64,000 nucleotides of DNA, from the NCBI RefSeq assembly GCF_900660745.1, contig NZ_LR215048.1, forward strand, positions 1,488,001 to 1,552,000, read 5' to 3'. The translations under genes were made by a program, and so were the position numbers. Below, piece by piece: positions 1-7,633 of this stretch; position 1 is the stretch's first letter; every line of letters begins with the position of its first letter. Source of the DNA: Haploplasma axanthum. Its GTDB lineage: Bacteria > Bacillota_I > Bacilli_A > Acholeplasmatales > Acholeplasmataceae. A model generated the notes under the pieces. That model ran no database searches, was not told the origin of the DNA, and saw only the letters and a list, made by a program, of their open reading frames with translations.

Positions 1-261
1 AATAATAAAATTATCATTATTATCATAAAAAACATGTTTATTAACTAATATCCAAGATATAATTAGGAAAAGAATTAATAATACTACTCCACCAATAATT
101 ATTAATGTTAGTGGAAGTCCACTTGTAATAACTAATTTTTCATTTTCATCTCCAAAAACAATAACTATTAGACCAAATATAGAAATCGCGATTGATAGAA
201 TTCCTGTTACAATAACACTTATATAACTTTTTTTAGCTATATGGTATTTATTGTTATTCAT
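1..261 (-). CDS. Partial membrane protein, probable partner of the downstream-listed PH-domain protein
   Basis: An open frame begins at ATG 261-259 and runs off the left edge, so only the first 87 residues are seen. It starts MNNNKYHIAKKSYIS and holds two hydrophobic segments at about residues 11-36 and 48-70, separated by a short polar loop. The start overlaps the stop of the PH-domain gene at 254-256 by 8 bases, which indicates translational coupling. In Bacillus the PH-domain protein YdbS is followed by a second, larger PH-domain membrane protein, YdbT. The position and the paired membrane segments fit that arrangement, but the PH-domain part of this protein lies outside the window, so the identity is inferred from context. 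The missing sequence to the left would decide it. Confidence 0.6.
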   Translation of the reverse strand, partial: MNNNKYHIAKKSYISVIVTGILSIAISIFGLIVIVFGDENEKLVITSGLPLTLIIIGGVVLLILFLIISWILVNKHVFYDNNDNFII

Positions 262-733
262 TTTTATTTTCCTCATCATTTTCAAGGAATGGTTTTAATT
301 TTTTTTCAACATCTAAAATAATACTATCAGCAATATCTACATTTAATCCATTTAAAACTTCAACAGATCCAGCAGTAAAGAATTGAATAGATGATTGATT
401 AAATAAGTTTTGAATTGGTCCTTGTAACTTTTCTAAATGTTGTATTCTTTTAATTGGAACAATAATTTTTTTTCTAAAGAGAACACCTTTTTGAATAACA
501 ATATGATCCTCAGTTAATTCATAACTATACATCTTGTATATAAAGAATGGTATTACAAAATTGATAATTGCAATCATTACTACAAATAAAGTTGCTAATA
601 TTAAGCAAATCATTCGTATAGTTTGATTATTAAACCTTATCGTAAATAAAGCAATATATCCTCCATAAACAAATACACAAAAAATTGTTCTAAAAATAAT
701 ATTATATATATTAATTCTTTTATCTAGCTTCAT
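254..733 (-). CDS. Bacterial PH-domain (bPH2, DUF304, YdbS-like) membrane protein
   Basis: About 159 residues. Two membrane segments occupy roughly residues 12-35 and 42-68. They are followed by a PH-like domain with the typical opening Y-x-L-T-x-D-x-I-x-I-x-x-G-x-L and the stretch VPIKRIQHLEKLQGPI, which is the hallmark of the DUF304/bPH2 family. The start is taken at ATG 733: a GGGG Shine-Dalgarno-like stretch sits six bases upstream, whereas the longer frame begins with a GTG at 745 that lacks spacing. The gene overlaps its downstream partner by 8 bases. Family members are small membrane proteins of mostly unknown function. YdbS and YdbT of Bacillus have been linked to resistance to a bacteriocin, which is known for those proteins and not shown here. 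Confidence 0.75.
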   Translation of the reverse strand: MKLDKRINIYNIIFRTIFCVFVYGGYIALFTIRFNNQTIRMICLILATLFVVMIAIINFVIPFFIYKMYSYELTEDHIVIQKGVLFRKKIIVPIKRIQHLEKLQGPIQNLFNQSSIQFFTAGSVEVLNGLNVDIADSIILDVEKKLKPFLENDEENKNE

Positions 734-756
734 ATTTTTCCCCACTTTTTTATTTA

Positions 757-765
757 ATTATAGCA
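757..765 (-). promoter_or_regulatory. Extended -10 promoter for the PH-domain gene
   Basis: On the minus strand TGCTATAAT, an extended -10 element, lies 24 bases before the chosen ATG. No convincing -35 is seen. It falls in the short gap after the ABC gene, so the PH-domain gene can be transcribed separately from the ABC operon. Confidence 0.5.
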
Positions 766-779
766 TATGTATCTAGTAT

Positions 780-2618
780 CTAAACATTTTCTATTAAACT
801 GTTTTCTTTTTCTTGCATAAATTGATTTTTATATAACTCAAAATATGCTCCTCGTTTGTTTAATAATTCTTGATGCGTACCTATTTCTAAAATTTTACCC
901 ATTTCAAGCATTACAATCAAATCACTATCTACAATTGTGGAAAGTCTATGAGCAACAATAATACTTGTTCTTCCTTTTAATAGTTTTTTAGTTGCATCTT
1001 GTAATACTCTTTCTGCTTCTGAATCGATTGATGAGGTTGCTTCATCTAGAATAAGAATTCTAGGATTTGCAATAATTGCTCTTGCAAACGAAATCAATTG
1101 TTTTTGTCCAAGAGATAATAAATTACCCCCTTCACCAACTTCAGTATCATAGCCTTTATCCAAATTCATAATAAATTCATGTGCTCCAACAACTTTTGCT
1201 GCATTAATCATTTCTTCATCTGTAGCATTTAATTTACCATATTTTATATTATCTTTCACAGTTGTACTAAACAGATGTGGTGACTGTAATACATAACCTA
1301 ATTGTGAATGTAACCAATGAATACTTCTTTCACGGTAATCAATACCATCAATTAAAACTTCTCCTGAAACTGGCTCATAAAATCTTGATAATAAATTTAC
1401 TAAAGTTGTTTTCCCTGATCCAGTATGTCCAACTAATGCAACGCTACTTCCAGCTTTAATTTTCAAATTAAAGTTATCAAGAATTTTTTCATCATCTTTG
1501 TAATAAAAAGTGATATCTTTGTACTCAACATTTCCATCAATTGGTTCAAATTGCTCTTTTTTATCATCTAGAATGTCGCCATATTTTTGGATAACTTCTT
1601 CTTTATCAATAATTTGAGGTTTTGTTTCAATTAATTCAACAATACGTTCTGCTGAAGCTTGTGCTTGTTGTACGTTTGTTAAAATTGATGTTAACATCAT
1701 GATTGGATCAAAGAAACTTGTTGTTGCTCTAATAAATAAAAACATTGTTCCAAGTGTAAATGTTGTATTAAGATTATCTAAAACATCAATACTACCTTGA
1801 TACATAACAATTGCAAGTGTTATATAAGTTGCGAATAACAATACCGATGAAAAAATTGCTGATATTGAAATTGCTCTAATACTTGATCTTTTTAAATCAT
1901 TAGTTACTTGCTCAAATTCAAATAAGTTTTGATCTTCAATAACCAAACTTTTTGTTGTTTTTGCTCCTAAAAAAGCTTCACTATATTTGGCTGTAGCCTG
2001 TGAATTATGTTTTCTAGACTCACGATGGCTATTCAAAATACTTTTTCTGAAAAGAAATGCGATTAAAAACATAATTGGTACTGATGCAAAAACAATTAAT
2101 CCTAATTTCCATGAATATGTAAATAGCACAACAAGTGTAAAAATCATAAATAATGCTGACCAAAAGAAATCTAATAATGTCCATGAAATAATATTTGCTA
2201 ATCTTCTTGAGTCTGATGTCATTCTCGCCATGATCCATCCTTGCGGAGTAACATCAAAGTATGAGAATGATAAACGTTGAAGATTTTCAAACGCTTCTCT
2301 ACGAAGATTATAATTAACATGGGCTTCAATAATACTTCCCTGTTTGATAAACGCCCAAACAAGTAAACCAAATGCAATTGCTATTAAAACATTTAATATA
2401 ATAAAAGGTGTTAATGTTGTAAAATCTTGGTTTTCAACAAACTTATCAATAGCATATTTATTAATAACATTTATTACTGTTTCAAGTCCAGCTAAAGTAA
2501 CTGCAAATAATATTAAAACTATTATCTTACCTTTTAAATCTTTAATTATCATCAATAGTCTTTTCCAAACACTAAATGATATTTTTTTAACGGAATCATC
2601 TTCTTTATAATTCTGCAT
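780..2618 (-). CDS. ABC exporter half-transporter, BmrD/YheH-like (canonical catalytic site)
   Basis: About 612 residues: an N-terminal six-helix exporter membrane domain (residues ~20-325) and a C-terminal ATPase. Walker A is GHTGSGKTT and Walker B is ILILDEATSSID, with the catalytic glutamate present. The signature is LSLGQKQLISFARA rather than LSGGQ. A degenerate signature combined with an intact glutamate is what the BmrD/YheH subunit of heterodimeric multidrug exporters shows, and it complements the next gene. The start is taken at ATG 2618, about 11 bases after AAAGGA; the GTG at 2627 is too close to that site. The gene overlaps the upstream half-transporter by 14 bases, so the two are translated together. 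Likely role: export of drugs or lipids as a heterodimer. The substrate is unknown. Confidence 0.88.
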   Translation of the reverse strand: MQNYKEDDSVKKISFSVWKRLLMIIKDLKGKIIVLILFAVTLAGLETVINVINKYAIDKFVENQDFTTLTPFIILNVLIAIAFGLLVWAFIKQGSIIEAHVNYNLRREAFENLQRLSFSYFDVTPQGWIMARMTSDSRRLANIISWTLLDFFWSALFMIFTLVVLFTYSWKLGLIVFASVPIMFLIAFLFRKSILNSHRESRKHNSQATAKYSEAFLGAKTTKSLVIEDQNLFEFEQVTNDLKRSSIRAISISAIFSSVLLFATYITLAIVMYQGSIDVLDNLNTTFTLGTMFLFIRATTSFFDPIMMLTSILTNVQQAQASAERIVELIETKPQIIDKEEVIQKYGDILDDKKEQFEPIDGNVEYKDITFYYKDDEKILDNFNLKIKAGSSVALVGHTGSGKTTLVNLLSRFYEPVSGEVLIDGIDYRERSIHWLHSQLGYVLQSPHLFSTTVKDNIKYGKLNATDEEMINAAKVVGAHEFIMNLDKGYDTEVGEGGNLLSLGQKQLISFARAIIANPRILILDEATSSIDSEAERVLQDATKKLLKGRTSIIVAHRLSTIVDSDLIVMLEMGKILEIGTHQELLNKRGAYFELYKNQFMQEKENSLIENV

Positions 2619-4443
2619 TTTTTTCACCGTCCTTTAACATGCTTAAAAATTCTTCTTCAAGTTTTCCTTGAATTTTCCATAAATTACTATATAATCCTGC
2701 TTTTTTACTTAATTCTTTATGTGTACCAATATTTTCAATTGTTCCATTATTAATGACAATTATTTTATCAGCTTCTTTTGCTGTTGTCATTCTATGAGTA
2801 ATGATAATATTAGTTTGTTCATTTTTTGTTTCTTTCAATGCTTTTCTAATATCTAAATCTGTTTTATTATCTAATGCACTTAGTGCATCATCAAAAATGA
2901 TTATCGGTTTATCAGTTACAAGAATTCTCGCAATTGCAACTCTTTGTTTTTGTCCACCTGATAATGTAGTGCCTTGTTCACCAACAATTGTTTCATAGCC
3001 ATTTTGGAAAGTCTTGATATCTTTTTCTAGAGCAGCAATTCTAGATGCTTCAAAGATTTTTTCTTTGCTTGCATTTGGATTAGCAATAGCAATATTTTCA
3101 TATACTGTTTTACTATACAAGAATGGATCTTGTAATACTGTTCCTATATTACTTCTTAGATATCGTTTCTTTATTTCTCTTAATTCAACACCATCAATTG
3201 TTATTGAACCTTCATAATCATACATTTTTAGTAATAGGTTAACGATTGTTGTTTTTCCACTTCCAGTTTTACCAATTATTGCTACAGTCTCACCTGGAAG
3301 AATTTCAAAACTAATATTTTCTAGTAAGTATTTATCGGTATTGTTAAATTTAAAATTTACATCTTTAAAAACAATATGTCCATGAATTTCAGGATTTAAC
3401 ACTCCATCATTTTCATACTCACTTTTTTCATTCATAATTGCTGAAAGTCTGCCTGCAGCAACTAGTGATTTACCAAAATCATTAATAATTCTACCTAAAC
3501 CTCTAACTGGCCAAATAAGCATCCCTGCCAACATTAATGCACTTGATATTGATGATACTGACATTGTTCCTTGTCTAGAAAAATGAATTCCAAACAATAA
3601 AACAACTAAAAATTGTACCATCATTAAAAAGTCCATAAATCCCCAATATATGGCAACCACTCTACTTGCTTTTATCTCAGATTCACGATATTCTTTATTT
3701 TTTGTTTCTAGTTTTTCAATTTCGTATTTTTCATTAGCAAATGCTCTTACTACTCTGGATGCTGAAACATTTTCTTGAATAACAACCATTAATTTTGATT
3801 CTTTCTCTTCAACATCAGTGAATAGTTTATCAATCTTTGTAAAATAAATGATTGATGATAGTGCTGTAATTGGAATAACTGCTAGAGATATCCACATGAT
3901 AGTTTCATTAACATAATACATTTGAAATGCACCTGAAACAAGTGATGCAACAAGTCCAATAGCATCCATAATACGGTAAGAAACAAAACTTGTTGTTGTA
4001 TCAATGTCTGATGTTACTCTTTGAATTAAATCTCCTGAATCAGCATTGTTATGATATTCATAACTTAAATTTTGGATATGATCATATGAGTTTACTCTTG
4101 ATTTTTTAGCAACATTCTCGCTTAATAATCCTTTTGCTCTTGATTCGAAATATAAGGTCAAATAACGTACAAATTGCCACACCAACATCATAATTATAAT
4201 ACTAATTACTACATTAATTATTTCAGTATTTTTATCAACAAAATCTAAAATAAAGTTTGGTAAATTCACAATATTAAGATCAGCACTTGGCTTTAACTTT
4301 AATTCTAATTTTTGTAGTAATAATTCACTAAATAGTGGTACATATGAGTAAGTTAAACGATGAAATATCGCCAAAATAACTACAAATATGAACAACCCCC
4401 AATTCCCCTTAACTAACTTAAATAATTCTTTAAAACGCTGCAT
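2605..4443 (-). CDS. ABC exporter half-transporter, BmrC/YheI-like (degenerate catalytic site)
   Basis: About 612 residues, beginning MQRFKELFKLVKG. An exporter membrane domain with six helices is followed by an ATPase with Walker A GKTGSGKTT and signature LSGGQKQRVAIARI. The Walker B end reads IIIFDDALSALD, where aspartate replaces the catalytic glutamate. Together with the neighbour this gives one consensus and one degenerate ATP site, the pattern of heterodimeric exporters such as BmrCD. The start at ATG 4443 has a strong GGGAGGA eight bases upstream; the open frame continues 32 codons further but would run into the previous gene. It follows the flavoprotein gene by 19 bases and belongs to the same operon. 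Confidence 0.88.
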   Translation of the reverse strand: MQRFKELFKLVKGNWGLFIFVVILAIFHRLTYSYVPLFSELLLQKLELKLKPSADLNIVNLPNFILDFVDKNTEIINVVISIIIMMLVWQFVRYLTLYFESRAKGLLSENVAKKSRVNSYDHIQNLSYEYHNNADSGDLIQRVTSDIDTTTSFVSYRIMDAIGLVASLVSGAFQMYYVNETIMWISLAVIPITALSSIIYFTKIDKLFTDVEEKESKLMVVIQENVSASRVVRAFANEKYEIEKLETKNKEYRESEIKASRVVAIYWGFMDFLMMVQFLVVLLFGIHFSRQGTMSVSSISSALMLAGMLIWPVRGLGRIINDFGKSLVAAGRLSAIMNEKSEYENDGVLNPEIHGHIVFKDVNFKFNNTDKYLLENISFEILPGETVAIIGKTGSGKTTIVNLLLKMYDYEGSITIDGVELREIKKRYLRSNIGTVLQDPFLYSKTVYENIAIANPNASKEKIFEASRIAALEKDIKTFQNGYETIVGEQGTTLSGGQKQRVAIARILVTDKPIIIFDDALSALDNKTDLDIRKALKETKNEQTNIIITHRMTTAKEADKIIVINNGTIENIGTHKELSKKAGLYSNLWKIQGKLEEEFLSMLKDGEKNAEL

Positions 4444-4462
4444 AAAATCCTCCCGAATGCTC

Positions 4463-5632
4463 TTAATTAAAAATATTTTTACCAGCAGTATATCCAGTTG
4501 ATAATGCTGATGTAATATTAAATCCACCTGTATAGGCATTAATATCTAAAACTTCACCACAAAAAGATATTTTGTTATTAATTTTAGATTTCATTGTTTG
4601 AGGATTAACATTTTTAAGTGCTACTCCTCCATTTGTTACAAATGCACTTTTGAACCCTCTTGTTGTATATATATTAATTAAAAATGATTTAAATATATTA
4701 ACAATTTCTTCAAAAGTTTTAGATTTGTCTTCAATATATTTCACTAAACGTGCAGGTATATTATTATCTTTTAGTATTTTATAAAACACTTCTTTATCTT
4801 TTAATAGTGACTCTTTAGAATTGTTTGGAAGAAAATCAATCGAAATAATAACTTCTTTTTGTTTTTCTAACAAATTTAAAACTTCAAAGCTAGCTCTAAG
4901 AGCAGCTGGACCAGAAATTCCAAAATGAGTAATTAATAGATCATGTGTAATACTTTTTTTAATTTTATTTTTATCATTATAAATATTTAGTGTTACATCT
5001 TTGAATGATAATCCTTGAAGTTCTTTTGACATAATAAAATCATCATTAGATACTAATGGTACTTCTGCAGGAACAAAATCTGTAATTGTATGTCCTAAAT
5101 TTTTAGCAAACTCATGCCCTTTTCCATCTGATCCTGTATTTGGAAGAGTGATTCCACCGGTTGCAATTATCAAATAATCATATGTATATTTACCATTTGA
5201 AGTAATTATCTCTTTTTCAGTCACTTCTAAAACTAGTGTGTTAAATAATATTTTCACTTTTTCTTTTTCAATAACTCTTTTCAATGTATCAACAATATCA
5301 CTTGACTTATTACTAATAGGAAACATTCTAAAATGATCTTCCTCTTTTAATTCACATCCGTTTTTTTCAAAAAAACGGATGATATCCTTAGGATTGAAAT
5401 TTGCTAAACTACTATATAAAAACTTCCCGTTTTTAGGAACATTAACAATTACTTCTTCGTCATCAACATTTGCAGTAACGTTACATCTTCCTCCACCAGT
5501 TAATCTTAATTTTCTTCCTAATTCTTCATTTCTATCTATTAAAACAACTTCTAAATTCTTGTGGTGCATTTTAGCGCTTATTGCAGCCATCATTCCTGCT
5601 GGCCCACCACCAATAACAATTAATTTTTCCAT
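4463..5632 (-). CDS. NAD(P)/FAD-dependent oxidoreductase, YhiN/HI0933 family
   Basis: 389 residues. The N-terminal FAD-binding Rossmann motif is GGGPAGMMAAISAK, followed by the family signature LTGGGRCNVT at about residues 45-54. Mid-protein is ATGGITLPNTGSDG, and the C-terminal flavin loop is CGEVLDINAYTGGFN, all as in HI0933-like flavoproteins. The physiological substrate of this family is not established. The gene is first in an operon with the BmrC/BmrD-like exporter and is preceded by a leader peptide and attenuator. An AGGAG site lies just upstream of ATG 5632. In this arrangement the terminator stem ends about ten bases before the gene, so read-through of that hairpin controls expression of this gene and probably of the exporter. 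Confidence 0.85.
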   Translation of the reverse strand: MEKLIVIGGGPAGMMAAISAKMHHKNLEVVLIDRNEELGRKLRLTGGGRCNVTANVDDEEVIVNVPKNGKFLYSSLANFNPKDIIRFFEKNGCELKEEDHFRMFPISNKSSDIVDTLKRVIEKEKVKILFNTLVLEVTEKEIITSNGKYTYDYLIIATGGITLPNTGSDGKGHEFAKNLGHTITDFVPAEVPLVSNDDFIMSKELQGLSFKDVTLNIYNDKNKIKKSITHDLLITHFGISGPAALRASFEVLNLLEKQKEVIISIDFLPNNSKESLLKDKEVFYKILKDNNIPARLVKYIEDKSKTFEEIVNIFKSFLINIYTTRGFKSAFVTNGGVALKNVNPQTMKSKINNKISFCGEVLDINAYTGGFNITSALSTGYTAGKNIFN

Positions 5633-5641
5633 AATTACTCC

Positions 5642-5675
5642 TAAAAAATAAAAACATCCAATTTATGTTGGATGT
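5642..5675 (-). terminator. Rho-independent terminator acting as attenuator of the flavoprotein-exporter operon
   Basis: On the minus strand ACATCCAA pairs with TTGGATGT around a six-base loop, followed directly by TTTTATTTTTT. The T tract ends immediately before the Shine-Dalgarno site of the gene at 5632. A terminator placed at the entrance of a gene, downstream of its own promoter and a short ORF, is the layout of transcription attenuation. Confidence 0.75.
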
Positions 5676-5766
5676 CAAAAAGCATATAAATATACAAAAT
5701 TGTATCGTATTAAAAAAACGAGTGAAAAATGATTGGCAAATTAAATAATAATTCCCCTGTATAAGT

Positions 5767-5820
5767 ATATTTTTAGTGACATCTATTAACTTTTGTGCCT
5801 ACTAAAAATATGTGCAGGCA
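5767..5820 (-). promoter_or_regulatory. Alternative hairpin region of the attenuator
   Basis: Three mutually exclusive pairings can be read on the minus strand. First, TGCCTGC (5820-5814) pairs with GTAGGCA (5802-5796). Second, ATATTTTTAGT (5811-5801), which overlaps the first hairpin, pairs perfectly with ACTAAAAATAT (5777-5767). Third, GATGTCA (5783-5777) can pair with TGACATC (5677-5671), the 5' arm of the terminator, and would act as an antiterminator. The first arm begins two bases after the stop of the leader ORF, so a ribosome finishing the leader would cover it. The pairings are seen in the sequence; the regulatory logic is inferred. Confidence 0.6.
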
Positions 5821-5821
5821 A

Positions 5822-5848
5822 CTATTTTCTAATCCACACTTTAACCAT
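5822..5848 (-). CDS. Leader peptide (8 residues) of the flavoprotein-exporter operon
   Basis: ATG 5848 to TAG 5822 encodes MVKVWIRK. An excellent AAAGGAG lies nine bases upstream (5864-5858), and the promoter lies 15 bases before that. Such a strong translation start on so short an ORF, followed by alternative hairpins and a terminator, marks it as a regulatory leader. In Bacillus subtilis the bmrCD exporter operon is controlled by the bmrB leader through ribosome-mediated attenuation, induced by translation-inhibiting antibiotics. The present operon encodes a similar exporter, so the same kind of control is a reasonable inference. I claim no sequence similarity to bmrB itself. Confidence 0.65.
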   Translation of the reverse strand: MVKVWIRK

Positions 5849-5879
5849 TGTTACTCACTCCTTTCGTTTATCTTTTTTT

Positions 5880-5908
5880 ATTGTATCATTTATTTTATTA
5901 TATAACAA
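5880..5908 (-). promoter_or_regulatory. Sigma-A type promoter of the leader-flavoprotein-exporter operon
   Basis: On the minus strand TTGTTA (5908-5903), a spacer of exactly 17, then TACAAT (5885-5880) preceded by TG one base upstream. Transcription would begin near 5873, ten or so bases before the leader's ribosome-binding site. Confidence 0.65.
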
Positions 5909-5933
5909 TACTAAATCGCCATTTTATGGCATT

Positions 5934-7517
5934 TTAACCATAATATTTAATATTATCAAGATTTATTGTTCCACCAATAACTTCAAATTTAATTATGACA
6001 TTATCTTTATCAACTAAGATTTCATAGTTCTTGAATTTTTCTGTTAATTCAATTTTCTCAATTATTTCTCCATCTGCAGCTATTATTTTAACAACAAAGT
6101 TCAAATCATGATCAAAGTACTCACCAGAACCAAAAAGTCTTGCATCAAATGTTATTTTCGAAACATATTCAAAGGCATTAACATTATACAAAACTGCTGT
6201 ATATGTTGTTTGTCCCTTTCCTCGAAGTCTTCCTACTACATTACCATTACTTTCATTCATATATGCTAATTCTTTTTCATTATGAATATCTTCAGGCTTT
6301 ACTCTTAATTCTTGAACTATATATTTTATACCATTAAAATCGTATTCAACTTCTTCTGTATCAAACTCTTTAATATCAATACCTGTTTCAAAATCTATTG
6401 AATAAAAAGGAACATCGCTATTATTTTTTTCTGGATTTGATTTCCAAAGAATATTATCAATAGTCAAACGATGTCCACTACTAACCTCAATTGACATACT
6501 ATATGTACCTTTAACATTTAGATTATCTATAATAATTTTCTTACCCTTATCGGCTTCATTATCATCTTTAAATTGAAAATCTTTAACTACTTCATTATTG
6601 ATTTTTACTATTACATGGACGTTTGCTGGTTTATCACCGCCAGGTACTTGTGGATATTTTGATTTTGGAGAGAAAGGAAGTCTAGCATCAAACTCTAAAT
6701 ATGAAATTCCTTTTTCGATTTCTCTACCATATATACCACCTACACCTGGGCCATCACCATTACCACGCCCTGCAAAAGTCAGAGCATTACCTCCAGCTTT
6801 TAATCCTAAATCAATTCTTGTTTTAACTAGTTCCCATTCGACACCACTATTTCCTATAAATGGTTCATAGTCCATATATTCACTTGAATTATTACCACTA
6901 TTTTTCATAGCCTCTAAAAACTCAAAGTCTTCAACAAAAATCTCGATTTCTTCTTTTTCTTCAATCCATCTAGCGAATAAGTTTAAATCACCATCAATAA
7001 TTTGATTAGTATCAAAAGCTTCAGATTCACTAATCATCCAGCCAACAAACTTATATCCTTCTCTTGTTGGATTTGTAATTGAACCAATTGTATTACCCTC
7101 TTGAACAATAATCTCTTTTATTTCCGGATTATCTCCATAGTTATAATTAAAATTAATTTTATACTCTAATTTATTTTCTTTCTTAATAACTATTAAATTA
7201 AATTCTTTGTTATACTCTTTTTCTGAAATTGTTACATAAGCCGTTAGTTTAACATTAACATTAGTATCAATCCGTTTGACAATTCCAATATTCTTATCAA
7301 TTGAAACTGCATCATTATCACTCACCCAATTAATATCATAACTTCCTGTTTTTAACATCAGGTTAATATTATTTGTTACACTTGAACTTGAATCATTTCC
7401 ATTATATGTTATTTGAATTTGTTCTACATATTTTTGAGCATGATCTTCAACTTTTTTACACCCAGTTATTAAAAAAAGTGTTAAAATGATTGTTATTAGT
7501 AAATATATCTTCTTCAT
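5934..7517 (-). CDS. Secreted lipoprotein with Ig-like, InlB-repeat and two jelly-roll-like domains
   Basis: About 527 residues from ATG 7517; ATG 7526 is an equally placed alternative. The lipoprotein signal peptide MKKIYLLITI... ends in the lipobox LITGC with Cys20. Then follow a small Ig-like unit (residues ~30-115: ITYNGNDSSSSV, INWVSDNDAVSI); one InlB/Listeria-Bacteroides repeat (about 120-190: TNPTREGYKFVGWMIS and LFARW); and two similar beta-rich units of about 150 residues. Each beta unit has an EDFE or IDFE opening, a glycine-rich middle and a closing T-I-D-N-I or N-L-D-N-I motif, as in carbohydrate-binding-like jelly rolls. No catalytic domain is recognised. It is divergent from the NRPS gene. 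A short GCCAT/ATGGC hairpin follows the stop. Likely a surface binding protein; the ligand is unknown. Confidence 0.75.
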   Translation of the reverse strand: MKKIYLLITIILTLFLITGCKKVEDHAQKYVEQIQITYNGNDSSSSVTNNINLMLKTGSYDINWVSDNDAVSIDKNIGIVKRIDTNVNVKLTAYVTISEKEYNKEFNLIVIKKENKLEYKINFNYNYGDNPEIKEIIVQEGNTIGSITNPTREGYKFVGWMISESEAFDTNQIIDGDLNLFARWIEEKEEIEIFVEDFEFLEAMKNSGNNSSEYMDYEPFIGNSGVEWELVKTRIDLGLKAGGNALTFAGRGNGDGPGVGGIYGREIEKGISYLEFDARLPFSPKSKYPQVPGGDKPANVHVIVKINNEVVKDFQFKDDNEADKGKKIIIDNLNVKGTYSMSIEVSSGHRLTIDNILWKSNPEKNNSDVPFYSIDFETGIDIKEFDTEEVEYDFNGIKYIVQELRVKPEDIHNEKELAYMNESNGNVVGRLRGKGQTTYTAVLYNVNAFEYVSKITFDARLFGSGEYFDHDLNFVVKIIAADGEIIEKIELTEKFKNYEILVDKDNVIIKFEVIGGTINLDNIKYYG

Positions 7518-7550
7518 TAATTCCATCCAGCCTTTTATGTTATTTGTTTT

Positions 7551-7559
7551 ATTATAACA
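7551..7559 (-). promoter_or_regulatory. Extended -10 promoter of the lipoprotein gene
   Basis: TGTTATAAT on the minus strand, 34 bases before the lipoprotein ATG. No -35 at the expected distance stands out. It lies within the 116-base divergent region shared with the NRPS gene. Confidence 0.5.
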
Positions 7560-7633
7560 TAAATAAAATATCATTTTTGTTAATCTATGGTAATATAATC
7601 ATATATACACTTTCTTTACAATTGGAGGTAATC

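Noticed and set aside
4444-4539. Extended N-terminus of the BmrC-like gene
   Set aside because: The 32 extra codons overlap the end of the flavoprotein gene, lack a ribosome site and do not resemble the exporter family's N-terminus. ATG 4443 has GGGAGGA upstream.
5633-5933. T-box or known riboswitch ahead of the flavoprotein gene
   Set aside because: No T-box core (AGGGTGG-type) or SAM, TPP or purine riboswitch motif is seen, whereas a translated leader with excellent ribosome site and matching hairpins explains the region.
7490-7633. N-terminal extension of the NRPS from 7490
   Set aside because: It lies inside the divergent lipoprotein gene and its promoter, has no ribosome-binding site, and the ATG at 7634 has TGGAGGT at good spacing before the condensation domain.
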